Positions 10,005-18,537 of a stretch of 64,000 bases of DNA are shown in pieces. Every line of letters begins with the position of its first letter. Within the stretch, counting starts at the first letter, position 1. Location of the stretch: NCBI RefSeq assembly GCF_000801335.2, contig NZ_JSEH01000020.1, forward strand, positions 1 through 64,000, in the 5' to 3' direction. A model generated the notes under the pieces. The model ran no database searches, had not been told where the DNA came from, and was given only the letters and a program-made list of their open reading frames with translations. Both the position numbers and the translations under genes were made by a program. The stretch comes from Desulfovibrio sp. TomC (GTDB taxonomy: Bacteria; Desulfobacterota; Desulfovibrionia; Desulfovibrionales; Desulfovibrionaceae).

Positions 10005-13000
10005 ACCATCTCCCGATCAATTTGACGCTGAGCGCCAGGCAGGGGCACGGTGACAATCAGACGCATTCCCTGGCCCGGCTGGCTTATTACAGAAGCATTG
10101 CCGCCAAGGCGCTCGGCCTCGGCCCGTACGGCGGCCAGTCCCACGCCCCGGCCGGAGAGGTCTCCGACGGTGCGGCGCGAGGTAAACCCGTCACAAAAAA
10201 GCAGTTCCCAAATGGCCCGGTCGTCCATGGCCGCCAGTTCTTCGGCTCCGGCCAATTCCAGCTCGAAGGCCCGCGAGCGCACGGCTTCCACATCCACACC
10301 CGGGCCGTCGTCGGCCACTTCAATGGTCACGCTTCCGTCCCCGGCCCGCACGCGGCAGGTCACGGATCCGGTCTCGGGCTTGCCGGCCGCCGTGCGCTCG
10401 TCAGGAGTCTCCAGACCATGGTCCACGGCATTTCGAAAGGCATGTACCAGAGATTTCGCCAAAGGGCCAAACCGGGTTGGATCAACCAGGACAGCATCCC
10501 CTTCCACGCCAAAGGGCGCCACGAGCTTGCCCCGGCCGGCGGCCAGTCGGGCGACCAGTCGGGGATAGGCCGACAGCAGTTTGCCAATGGGTACATGGCG
10601 CAGATCGCGGGCTGCGGTCAGCACCGCCTGATCGTCGGCCCCAAGGGGGAGCTCGTCCAGCCGGGTCAGCAGCCGTTCGGCCAGGGAGGCCAGGGCGGCG
10701 GCCAACTCCTCGCCGAGACATATTTCGCCGCGACGGTTAAAAAATTCCGGTCCCAGGGACTCGCGCACCACGTCAAGGTCCTTTTCCAGGGCTTCGTCCA
10801 CAGCCCGGTCAGCCAGCAGGGCCTGCACGGCGACGAGGTCCAAAACCGCCTCCCGGCCAAGCCCGGTCAATTGCGTCTCCAGGGCGTCCAGGGCCTTGGC
10901 CACAAAGGCGCATTCGAGCTGCAAAAAGAGTCCCTTGAAGGTGTGCACTTGGCGGTACACGCGATCCAGAGCCCCTCGGCCGTCGGCAGCGGCGGCCACC
11001 AACGCGGCCCCGGATTGCCGGAAATCGGCAAAACTGTCGATCACCGCAAAAAAGTCGTTCTGCTCCCGCACCGCCGCCACCACGCAGGCCAGCCGGTTGC
11101 GCTCCCGGGCCACGGCGTCCTTGAGGCGGGCCTCGCCGGTGACATCGGTGATGACGAACATAAGCTGCCCCCCTTCCAGGGGACGGTAGCCCAGGCGCAA
11201 GGACTGCTCGCCCCGGGTCACCTGCTTGGGCATAAGCGACAGATAGAGGTCCCGGCGGTAGACATCCGGTTCGTCGATGAGACGCCTGATGTTGACGCTC
11301 ATGGCCTGGCATTCGGCCGTATCCGGTGAAAACAGCAGTTCGGCCACGTTTTTCCCTGCGATAGCAACGCCAAACAGCACTTGGCATTCCTGGCTGTATC
11401 GGGGAGCAATCATCCCGTCGCGATCAACGGATAAAAACCCCTGGCCGGCATTGTCGAGCAGCGCCGCCATGTCGCGATTGGCGTCGTCCAGGGCTTCATG
11501 GGCCTGGCGGATGGCCCGGTTGAGCCGGGAGAGCTTGCGGTTCCACCAGACGATCAGGACAAAGACCAGGGCCGCCCCGGCCAACGCCTTCCAGAACTTC
11601 GTATAGTCGAAGCTTTCCTCGAAGGTGACGGCCACCCATTTTTTGATGATGGCGTCGGACTCTTCCTTGGATATGGCGTTGACGGCCTTTTGGAACAACG
11701 AGGCCAGTTCCGGCTCATCGTCCCGACTGGCGATGGACAGGTCAAGTTGGGCTTCCAGACGGCCGGCGATTTTCAAATCGCTGAAGTGGTCCTTGGCGAT
11801 GGCCTGGCTGATGGCCGGCACGGTGTCGATGTAGCCATAGAGTTTGCCGTCGGCCACCAGGCGCAGGCCCTCGGACACGCTTGGCACTTCCATCAGGTGC
11901 ATGTCCGGGTATTTGGCCCGCAGGATGTCCAGGCTGGCGTAGCCGTTGACCACCCCGAGCGTCTTGCCGGCCAGCCCGGCCGGATCGTCAATAAACGGCG
12001 TCTTGGCCCGGGTGGCCACGACCATGGGAAACCGCAGATAGGGTGAGGAAAAACGCAGATAGCCGCGGCGTTCCTTGGTTTCGCCGGCAGTGGCCAGAAA
12101 ATCGCAACGCCGGGAGCGCACGGCAGCCAGGCTCTGGCTCCAGGAACTCGTCGGCACAAGCACCATGGGCACGCCCAGACGTTCACTCATAAGTGTCAGG
12201 AAATCAGCGGAAATGCCCACATGCCGGCCATTTTCGTCGATGCGCTCGATCGGCGCCCAGTCCGGGTCCACACAATACGCCAGAGCCTTCTTGCGACCGA
12301 GGTAGTCGCGCTCCCGATCGGTCAGGGTCACGCCGGTGCGGCCGTCGTCCGGCTTGCCCATGACCGCAGACGCGCCTGCGCCGGCTGGGGTCGCGCCTTT
12401 GTAGATCGGCAGCCACTTGGCGAAAAGCGCGGCCTTCTCTGCATCGTCCACTGCCGCCTGGGCTTTTTGCAAAATAGTGGCCAAAAGCGGCCAGTCCTTG
12501 CGTACCAGGGAAAATATCTCGAAATTGTAGTCAAGCTGGCCGGAAATCTTGACGTTGGCCAGTCCCGCTCCGCGAATGGCATACGCGGCCACGGCCAGAT
12601 TTTCTACGGCGGCGTCGGCCTTGCCGACTGACACCAGGCCAAGCGCCTCGGCCGCGTCATTGGCCGGCAGCAGATCAATGCCCTTGCCGTGCTCCCGGAT
12701 GTATTCGTAAGCCGTACCGCCGTTGCCCGCCGCCACCCGCTTGCCGGCAAGGGATTCCAGGGAATAAACGGCTGCGTCGTCGCGGCTCATGATCGCCAGG
12801 GGAAATCGCAAAAACGGTCCCACAAAAAGCGCGTAATTGGCCCGATCCGGCGTCTTGCCCGTACCGTCGATCATGTCGATGCGCCGCTCGCGCAAAGCGT
12901 CCAGGACCTGCTGGAAATCATGGCCGTCGCCAACCAGGACAAACTGGAAGGCCAGACCGGTCTTCTGGGAAATCAGATTGTAATAGTCGTGAAAAAGCCC

Positions 13001-13213
13001 CTGCAACCGGCCGTCTTCATAGATGGACAGGGGCCGCCAGTCGGTGTCGCTGAACCGGATGACCGGATGCGCTTCGAGAAATGCTTTTTCTTCAGGCGTG
13101 AACTCAAGGACCGACGTGGCGGCCCGCGCCGGGGCGCTCCCCCCCCAAGCCAGACAGAGGATCAGGACGGCCAACAGCAGACGCCACATGGACGCACGAC
13201 AGCAAAAACTCAT
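10001..13213 (-). CDS. Membrane sensor kinase: two periplasmic binding domains, PAS, HPt and CheA-like ATPase
   Basis: A 1070-residue protein with an export signal (MWRLLLAVLILCLAWGG). Two SBP_bac_3 (solute-binding family 3) domains follow, ~40-270 (FSDTDWRPLSIYEDG) and ~300-520 (YCVDPDWAPIERIDENG). A TM helix (~540-556, ALVFVLIVWW) leads to a PAS domain (~575-690), then an HPt-like bundle with HTFKG (~756). Next come a CheA dimerisation-like stretch RDLRHVPIGKLLSAYPRLV and a CheA-type HATPase with HAFRNAVDHGLETPDERTA and GRGVGLAAVRAEAERLGG. This is not an ordinary HisKA kinase: the His-bearing module and ATPase resemble CheA P1 and P4, and no CheW-like domain follows. Amino acids or similar small ligands are probable signals. 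I use ATG 13213 with an upstream GGGGG; the frame extends to 13267. It leads the operon with CheX, CheY, PAS-kinase and PAS-GGDEF. Confidence 0.9.
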   Translation of the reverse strand: MSFCCRASMWRLLLAVLILCLAWGGSAPARAATSVLEFTPEEKAFLEAHPVIRFSDTDWRPLSIYEDGRLQGLFHDYYNLISQKTGLAFQFVLVGDGHDFQQVLDALRERRIDMIDGTGKTPDRANYALFVGPFLRFPLAIMSRDDAAVYSLESLAGKRVAAGNGGTAYEYIREHGKGIDLLPANDAAEALGLVSVGKADAAVENLAVAAYAIRGAGLANVKISGQLDYNFEIFSLVRKDWPLLATILQKAQAAVDDAEKAALFAKWLPIYKGATPAGAGASAVMGKPDDGRTGVTLTDRERDYLGRKKALAYCVDPDWAPIERIDENGRHVGISADFLTLMSERLGVPMVLVPTSSWSQSLAAVRSRRCDFLATAGETKERRGYLRFSSPYLRFPMVVATRAKTPFIDDPAGLAGKTLGVVNGYASLDILRAKYPDMHLMEVPSVSEGLRLVADGKLYGYIDTVPAISQAIAKDHFSDLKIAGRLEAQLDLSIASRDDEPELASLFQKAVNAISKEESDAIIKKWVAVTFEESFDYTKFWKALAGAALVFVLIVWWNRKLSRLNRAIRQAHEALDDANRDMAALLDNAGQGFLSVDRDGMIAPRYSQECQVLFGVAIAGKNVAELLFSPDTAECQAMSVNIRRLIDEPDVYRRDLYLSLMPKQVTRGEQSLRLGYRPLEGGQLMFVITDVTGEARLKDAVARERNRLACVVAAVREQNDFFAVIDSFADFRQSGAALVAAAADGRGALDRVYRQVHTFKGLFLQLECAFVAKALDALETQLTGLGREAVLDLVAVQALLADRAVDEALEKDLDVVRESLGPEFFNRRGEICLGEELAAALASLAERLLTRLDELPLGADDQAVLTAARDLRHVPIGKLLSAYPRLVARLAAGRGKLVAPFGVEGDAVLVDPTRFGPLAKSLVHAFRNAVDHGLETPDERTAAGKPETGSVTCRVRAGDGSVTIEVADDGPGVDVEAVRSRAFELELAGAEELAAMDDRAIWELLFCDGFTSRRTVGDLSGRGVGLAAVRAEAERLGGNASVISQPGQGMRLIVTVPLPGAQRQIDREMV

Positions 13214-13281
13214 GCAGCCCCCGTTTCGTTTCCAAGAAACGATACTCCAAGCCGCCACGAAACCCAACCTCTAATACCGGG

Positions 13282-14139
13282 CTATTCGTTGGGCTGCGAC
13301 AGTTGAAGCCGAATCTCGTGGGTCAGGCGGGCCGTCCCCCCGTCACCTCGAAAAGCCCCGAAAACCGGGGCGGCGTCGTCAGGATGCGGCGAGGCGGCCA
13401 ACACAATATGGCGATCGGCCACGGCCAAGCCGAGAGAAGGATCAAAGCCCCGCCAGCCGCCGCCGGGCAGGCACACCTCGGCCCAGGCGTGCAGATCCTG
13501 CTCGTCGCTGTCAGGATCGCCCTCGTGATAGCCGCTGGCAAACCGGGCCGGAATGCCGACATGGCGGCAGGCGGCCATAAAGAAGACCGTCAGGTCACGG
13601 CAGGAGGCTTCCCCGGCGGCCAGGACGGCGTCGGGATCAAGAATACCCGGTTCGAGGCGAACGCCGGTGCGCAGATTGGCGCTGATCCAGGAGAGCAGGG
13701 CCAGGGCAAAATCCTGGGGTGTGTCCGCGCCGTCCTGGCGCAAGCGTTCGGCCAGGGCCAAGGTGCGCCGTTGCTCCCCGGCCACCGGCTCCAGGCAGGA
13801 TGCAGCCACGGCAGCTTCGGCCCGGGTGAGCGGGATGGGCAACACGGCCCGGGGCGTCTCCACCAGATAGTCGAAGGGATTGCCCCGCAACGTCTCCACC
13901 ACGGCCTCGGTGGTCACGGCAAAATGGTCGGTGGTGTCGACAAACCAGACCATCAGCACCGTGTTGCCAAGGGCATCGGTCACAAGCGTCCGGCCGGCCG
14001 GCTCGGGGGTGATGGCGGCATGAAAGCGCAGGAGCCGCTGGCTGGCGTCGCCGCGCGGCACAAGTCGAACCTGATGCGGTTCCAAAAAGACGCGACACCC
14101 GTAGTCGTAGCGGGTGCGGTGCATGATACGGCAGATCAC
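13282..14139 (-). CDS. Transglutaminase-like cysteine peptidase family protein
   Basis: A soluble 285-residue protein. The N-terminal domain opens MHRTRYDYGCRVFLEPHQVR, the usual start of bacterial transglutaminase-family proteins. The papain-like core shows catalytic Cys in GEASCRDLTVFFMAACRH, His in DLHAWAEVCLPGGGWRG and Asp in FDPSLG. No signal peptide is seen, so it probably acts in the cytoplasm, cutting or remodelling peptide or isopeptide bonds. The start is a GTG at 14139. It lies 3 bases after the Anbu gene and is the last member of the ATP-grasp/alpha-E/Anbu cluster, so its substrate is probably the product of the ATP-grasp ligase. The next operon begins 68 bases downstream. Confidence 0.9.
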   Translation of the reverse strand: MICRIMHRTRYDYGCRVFLEPHQVRLVPRGDASQRLLRFHAAITPEPAGRTLVTDALGNTVLMVWFVDTTDHFAVTTEAVVETLRGNPFDYLVETPRAVLPIPLTRAEAAVAASCLEPVAGEQRRTLALAERLRQDGADTPQDFALALLSWISANLRTGVRLEPGILDPDAVLAAGEASCRDLTVFFMAACRHVGIPARFASGYHEGDPDSDEQDLHAWAEVCLPGGGWRGFDPSLGLAVADRHIVLAASPHPDDAAPVFGAFRGDGGTARLTHEIRLQLSQPNE

Positions 14140-14142
14140 GGT

Positions 14143-14907
14143 CTACTTTGACTCGGACAGGCAGCCGGTTTTCGCGCACACCTTGGTGAGTTTGGAAGCC
14201 ACATTGTCGATCCACTCCGAAGGCAGATTGTGGACCAACCCGCGCAGATGTTCCTGCCACCAGGAGGAGATGTCGGCCAGGTCTTCCTTCTCGTAGCGGT
14301 GCTGCACCATCTCAAGCCCCCCCCGGTTGTACAGCACCACGTCGATGGGAAAATCCACGTCCGAGGAGCTGATGCGGGTGGAGTCAAAGGCCAGACAACC
14401 GACTTTGAGCGCCATACGCAGCGGATCGGAATATTTGAGCGTCCGGTCGAGCACCGGCTTGCCGTAGCCGCCTTCGCCAATGATGTGGTAGGGCGTGCCC
14501 TGGTTGATCTCCACCCAGTTGCCTTCGGGATAGACCAGAAACAGTTTGTGGTTGGCGTCCGCCGTCATCTGGCCGCCGATGAGGACGTGAAGGTTGAAGC
14601 CCAGTCCTGACTCGGCCAAAAAGGCCTTGTCCTCGGTGGCCACCCGGCGCAACTCGGCGGCAAAGGCATTGACGACCTTGTAGAGCTTGTCAAAAGGCTT
14701 GTCGCAGGTCTCCAGCGCCTCTTCAAAATAGGTCAGGGTCTTGTCGCGCACAGAACGCAGCCCGGAGGTCATGAGAAAAAAAGCCCCATGCCCATTCTGA
14801 TAGATGGAGACCTTCTGGGCGCTCGTCAGTTCGTTGCCGGAGGTGATGCGCGTGTCGGCGATGCCGACAAGGCCGTCCTCTACCGTAATACCGAGGCAAA
14901 ATGTCAT
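14143..14907 (-). CDS. Proteasome-type peptidase (Anbu, ancestral beta-subunit family)
   Basis: This 254-residue protein begins MTFCLGITVEDGLVGIADTR, the start of the Ntn-hydrolase fold; Thr2 would become the N-terminal nucleophile after Met removal. Asp in IADTRIT and Lys in SAQKVSIYQNG fit the HslV/proteasome active site. The rest (FFLMTSGLRSVRDKTLTYFEE, and KVGCLAFDSTRISSSDVDFP) matches Anbu, a self-assembling relative of the proteasome beta subunit. Anbu genes are known to sit with a transglutaminase, an alpha-E protein and a circularly permuted ATP-grasp enzyme, exactly as here. No ATPase unfoldase gene is nearby. The gene starts 12 bases after alpha-E. The physiological substrate is unknown. 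Confidence 0.92.
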   Translation of the reverse strand: MTFCLGITVEDGLVGIADTRITSGNELTSAQKVSIYQNGHGAFFLMTSGLRSVRDKTLTYFEEALETCDKPFDKLYKVVNAFAAELRRVATEDKAFLAESGLGFNLHVLIGGQMTADANHKLFLVYPEGNWVEINQGTPYHIIGEGGYGKPVLDRTLKYSDPLRMALKVGCLAFDSTRISSSDVDFPIDVVLYNRGGLEMVQHRYEKEDLADISSWWQEHLRGLVHNLPSEWIDNVASKLTKVCAKTGCLSESK

Positions 14908-14919
14908 GGAGCTCTCTTG

Positions 14920-15894
14920 TCACTGTTGACTGGCGGCGTCAATAGCCGGAAACGTGGCGAAAAAGGTGGCGAATATGGCCTCGTCCACAAGGTTCATCCG
15001 GGTTTGCAGATTATCCGTAAATTCATGCAATCCCATGGCAAACACCTCTTCCACGCCGCTATAGGCCAGATCGCCGCACAGTAACCCGATACGCTTTTCC
15101 GCCGGATTGGCGAAATAGCCCAGGGGCGTGCCGGTAATGGCGTGCAGACACTGCTGGGCCTGTATGAGGCAGCACAGGAGCGAACGCGGGAAGTCATGGT
15201 CGAGCAGCAAAAACTCCACAATCCGCTCGGGCTGGATGCGGCCATGACGGCGACGGTAGGCCTCCAGGGCGCTGATGGCCTTTAAAAGCGCCCCCCACTG
15301 CACGTAGTCAAGGTTGGAGCCGACGTCAGACGGACGCGGCAGCAGGATGAAGTACTTCACATCAAGGATGCGCGAGGTTTTGTCCGCCCGTTCCAGAAGC
15401 CGGCCAAGGCGGAAAAAGTCCCAGGCCTCGTCATGGCTCATGGCGTCACCGGCAATGCCGCTGATGGTCAGATCGCGACGCTTGACCTCGTCGCAGAAGT
15501 GGTAGGGGTTATTGAGCACCGTTTCGTAGCTCCGGGCGGCTTCGCGCACCAGATGGTAAAACGTGTTGATCTGTTCCCACATCTCGGTGGGAATGATCTC
15601 GCGGATGGTGCGGGCATTGTCCCTGGCCCGGGCCAGGCAGTTGACGATGGAGTTGGGGTATTCCGGGTCAAAGGCCAGAAAGCGGATGACGGTTTTGCGG
15701 TTCTCGGCCAGGCCTCGGTCGGTGAAAAGCCCATGGTCGCCCATGGCCGAGACCAGCGGCATCCACTGCTCGCCCCTGCCGCCGGGCGTGTCCAGGGTCA
15801 GGTGCCAGTTGACGTCGAGGAACCGGGCAATATTCTCGGCCCGTTCCAGATAGCGGCTCATCCAGTAGATGGCTTCGGCCACGCGGCTTAGCAT
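14920..15894 (-). CDS. Alpha-E domain protein of the Anbu/ATP-grasp cluster
   Basis: A 324-residue, almost entirely helical protein. The start MLSRVAEAIYWMSRYLERAE is the recognised alpha-E opening, followed by NIARFLDVNWHLTLDT. The middle holds ARDNARTIREIIPTEMWEQI, and the end LQTRMNLVDEAIFATFFATF. The alpha-E domain has no assigned chemistry; it is found only near or fused to circularly permuted ATP-grasp ligases and is thought to support them. The gene sits 39 bases after the ATP-grasp gene and 12 bases before Anbu, so it is co-transcribed with both. The length matches the family. Confidence 0.92.
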   Translation of the reverse strand: MLSRVAEAIYWMSRYLERAENIARFLDVNWHLTLDTPGGRGEQWMPLVSAMGDHGLFTDRGLAENRKTVIRFLAFDPEYPNSIVNCLARARDNARTIREIIPTEMWEQINTFYHLVREAARSYETVLNNPYHFCDEVKRRDLTISGIAGDAMSHDEAWDFFRLGRLLERADKTSRILDVKYFILLPRPSDVGSNLDYVQWGALLKAISALEAYRRRHGRIQPERIVEFLLLDHDFPRSLLCCLIQAQQCLHAITGTPLGYFANPAEKRIGLLCGDLAYSGVEEVFAMGLHEFTDNLQTRMNLVDEAIFATFFATFPAIDAASQQ

Positions 15895-15933
15895 GCAGGC
15901 TCCTTGGATTCGATCATGGCAACGCGCCCGGGT

Positions 15934-17406
15934 TTACGATGCGACATCCGGATGCGGCTGGCCGGAACCGAGCACCCAGGTGTCCTTGCTGCCGCCGCCC
16001 TGGGAGGAATTGACCACCAGGGAGTCGCGCTTGAGCGCCACCCGGGTCAGTCCGCCGGGGATGACCCGGATGTCCTCGCCGTAGAGGATGTAGGGGCGAA
16101 GATCCACGTGGCGGCCCTCGAAGTGATCGTCCACGATGACCGGAGCCCGCGACAGGTTAATGGTCGGCTGGGCTATATAGTTGCGCGGATCGGCCTCGAT
16201 CTTGGCGGCAAAGGCCAGACGTTCCTCGGGTGTGGCTGCCGGGCCGACCAGCATGCCGTAACCGCCGGATTCCGCCGCCGCCTTGACGACCATCGTGTCA
16301 AGATTATCCAGTACATGGCGGCGCTGTTTGTCCTCCCAGCACAAAAACGTCTCGACGTTGTCGATCAGCGGCTGCTCGCCCAGGTAGTAGCGGATCATCT
16401 GGGGCACGTAGGCGTAGACCACCTTGTCGTCGGCCACGCCGGTGCCGGGCGCGTTGGCCATGGCCACCCGGCCGGCCTTGTAGACCTCCATGAGGCCGGG
16501 CACGCCAAGCAGCGAATCGGGCCGAAACACCTTGGGATCGAGAAAGTCCTCGCCCACCCGACGATAGAGGACGTCCACCCGCTCAAGTCCCTTGGTGGTG
16601 CGCATGTGGACGTAGCCGTCGACAACGACCAGATCGCGCCCCTCGACCAGCTCGATGCCGGCCTGCTGGGCCAGGAACGTGTGCTCGAAATAGGCGGAGT
16701 TATAGACGCCGGGAGTCAGGAGCGCGGCAGTCGGGCGGGCGCCGACCTGGGGCGCGATGGAGTGGAGCATGTCGAGCAGCAGCGGCGCGTAGTCGTCCAC
16801 CGACCGGATGTCGATGGTTTCAAATACCTGCGGAAAGGCGCGCTTCAAGATCCGACGGTTGGCCAGCACGTAGGATACGCCCGAAGGACAGCGCAGGTTG
16901 TCTTCGAGCACCATGAACCGCCCGGTCTCGTCGCGCACGAGATCGGAACCGGTGATGTGGCACCACACCCCGCGCGGTGGATTTAATCCCTGGCATTCCT
17001 TGAAATAGCCGGTGGAGGATTCCACCACCGACCGGGGCACCACGCCGTCAGCCATGATGCGGCCTTTATGGTAGACGTCGTCAATGAAAAGATTGAGCGC
17101 CTTGATGCGCTGGATCAGCCCTCGCTCCAGGGCATCCCATTCGGCGGCCTCGATGACCCGGGGGATGATGTCGAAGGGAAAGATCTTTTCCGTTCCCTCT
17201 TCGTGCCCGTACACGGTAAAGGTGATGCCCATATCGTAGAAGGCCTGTTCGGCCGCCGTCTGCCGGGCCAGGATCTCACCGGGCGGCAGAGACTCGATTT
17301 TCTCATGGAGCATCCGGCAACCGTCGCGGGGTTTGCCGTCGGTGGTGAACATCTCATCGTAAAAAGGGCCGGCGTCGTAGTTGTCGAAGTCCATTTTCGG
17401 GGGCAT
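15934..17406 (-). CDS. Circularly permuted ATP-grasp type 2 peptide ligase
   Basis: A 490-residue cytoplasmic enzyme. It opens with DNYDAGPFYDEMF and has PFDIIPRVIEAAEWDALERG, GVWCHITGSDLVRDE, FMVLEDNLRCPSGVSYV and a C-terminal Gly-rich SGGYGMLVGPAA, all typical of this family, in which the ATP-grasp halves are in swapped order. ATP-grasp ligases join a carboxylate to an amine through an acyl phosphate. The genomic link to a transglutaminase and an Ntn-hydrolase suggests a peptide tag or small peptide is made and later cut. ATG 17406 has AAGG eight bases upstream. It is the first gene of the four-gene minus-strand cluster and is divergent from an unrecognised gene 160 bases away. Confidence 0.92.
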   Translation of the reverse strand: MPPKMDFDNYDAGPFYDEMFTTDGKPRDGCRMLHEKIESLPPGEILARQTAAEQAFYDMGITFTVYGHEEGTEKIFPFDIIPRVIEAAEWDALERGLIQRIKALNLFIDDVYHKGRIMADGVVPRSVVESSTGYFKECQGLNPPRGVWCHITGSDLVRDETGRFMVLEDNLRCPSGVSYVLANRRILKRAFPQVFETIDIRSVDDYAPLLLDMLHSIAPQVGARPTAALLTPGVYNSAYFEHTFLAQQAGIELVEGRDLVVVDGYVHMRTTKGLERVDVLYRRVGEDFLDPKVFRPDSLLGVPGLMEVYKAGRVAMANAPGTGVADDKVVYAYVPQMIRYYLGEQPLIDNVETFLCWEDKQRRHVLDNLDTMVVKAAAESGGYGMLVGPAATPEERLAFAAKIEADPRNYIAQPTINLSRAPVIVDDHFEGRHVDLRPYILYGEDIRVIPGGLTRVALKRDSLVVNSSQGGGSKDTWVLGSGQPHPDVAS

Positions 17407-17566
17407 GAAGAGGCCTTGCTGCCGCCTGACGGCGGGTAAGTCGTGTGCCGGCCTGGGGTCCGCGCATCCTGGACCACTTCGACCTGATTACCGATTTTGT
17501 TAATAATATTCCAAGCCGCCTGTCAATCACCGCCAGGCGGCACAGTGCAAAAAACCTGGATCAACC

Positions 17567-18505
17567 ATGCCTGACACCACATTTTCGGACGTAGCGACAG
17601 CCATCGTCGACATCCTTGAAAGGGGCCTTCCCCAGGATGACGCCGTGGTCCACTTCATTGCCTCCACCTACGGCGACCTCCCGGACCAGGCGCTTGCCGC
17701 CCTGGTAGCCGACAGCGACGATCCCCAAGCCGCCTCCCTGCTCGAATTGCTGCTTTTCCCCGGTCCGGGCACAGCCCTGGCTTTGGAAGACGTCCTGGGA
17801 CAGGCCCGCCTTGACGCCGCCGACCTTCCGGCCCTGGCCCAGGCTGTGACCGCCCGCGCGTCCCGGGCTGTTGCCCGCATGCCAAGCGGCAGCCGCATCC
17901 CGCTGCCGCTTGCCCCGGAGAGCGTGCGTCGCCTGATCGACCGTCTGTCCCCGCACCGCAGCCTTCCGGCCGACCTGCGCGCCCGGTTGGAGACGCATTG
18001 GCCGGATCAGGCCCGGGAGCTGGCCGTCGTGGCCCGGCAGATCGGGCCGGACTGGACCCCGGCCGCCACTGCCTTTACCCAAACCCTGCTCGACAAATTG
18101 GCTCCGGCCACGTCCGACCCGGCCCCGGCGGTTGAAGCCGTGCGCTTTGCCCTGCGCTTCCTGGCCGACCAGCCGGCCGGCAGCCTGCCCCTGCCGGCCC
18201 TGTTTGCCCGGCGCAACCAGCTGGCCGCCCAGTTGCGCCGGGCCGCGCAGCAGGAAGAGGCCCTGGCCAAAAGCAATTACGAAACACTTATTTTAAGCGG
18301 CAACCGCCTGCCCTACCTCCACGCCCCGGACATCGCCCGGGAACTGGGACTGGCCGACGCCGTCATTGTGGCCATGACCGGCCGACCGGCCCCGGATGGG
18401 ACGGCCAGTTGCCAAAACCTGGGCGTTGTTGCCGGCCTGGAGGAACTGCTCTCGGTCTTTGACCGTCAGACAGAGAAGAACGACGGGGAATCCGGAGGCT
18501 TCTGA
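17567..18505 (+). CDS. Unrecognised Ala/Leu-rich helical protein
   Basis: A 312-residue soluble protein that I do not recognise. It has no signal peptide, no membrane helix and no cysteine-rich motif. Composition is high in Ala, Leu, Pro and Asp, and most of it should be helical (DPQAASLLELLLFPGPG; LRRAAQQEEALAKSNYETL). Two segments look most conserved: SNYETLILSGNRLPYLHAPD and an end of GVVAGLEELLSVFDRQTEK. The codon pattern and high third-position GC are like those of its neighbours, so it is very probably a real gene. It is divergent from the ATP-grasp cluster and convergent with the GAF-PAS kinase. A shared promoter region with the ATP-grasp gene is possible. No function is proposed. Confidence 0.75.
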   Translation: MPDTTFSDVATAIVDILERGLPQDDAVVHFIASTYGDLPDQALAALVADSDDPQAASLLELLLFPGPGTALALEDVLGQARLDAADLPALAQAVTARASRAVARMPSGSRIPLPLAPESVRRLIDRLSPHRSLPADLRARLETHWPDQARELAVVARQIGPDWTPAATAFTQTLLDKLAPATSDPAPAVEAVRFALRFLADQPAGSLPLPALFARRNQLAAQLRRAAQQEEALAKSNYETLILSGNRLPYLHAPDIARELGLADAVIVAMTGRPAPDGTASCQNLGVVAGLEELLSVFDRQTEKNDGESGGF

Positions 18506-18537
18506 GCGGAAGAAGCGGCTCTGGCCCCCCCCGGCGC

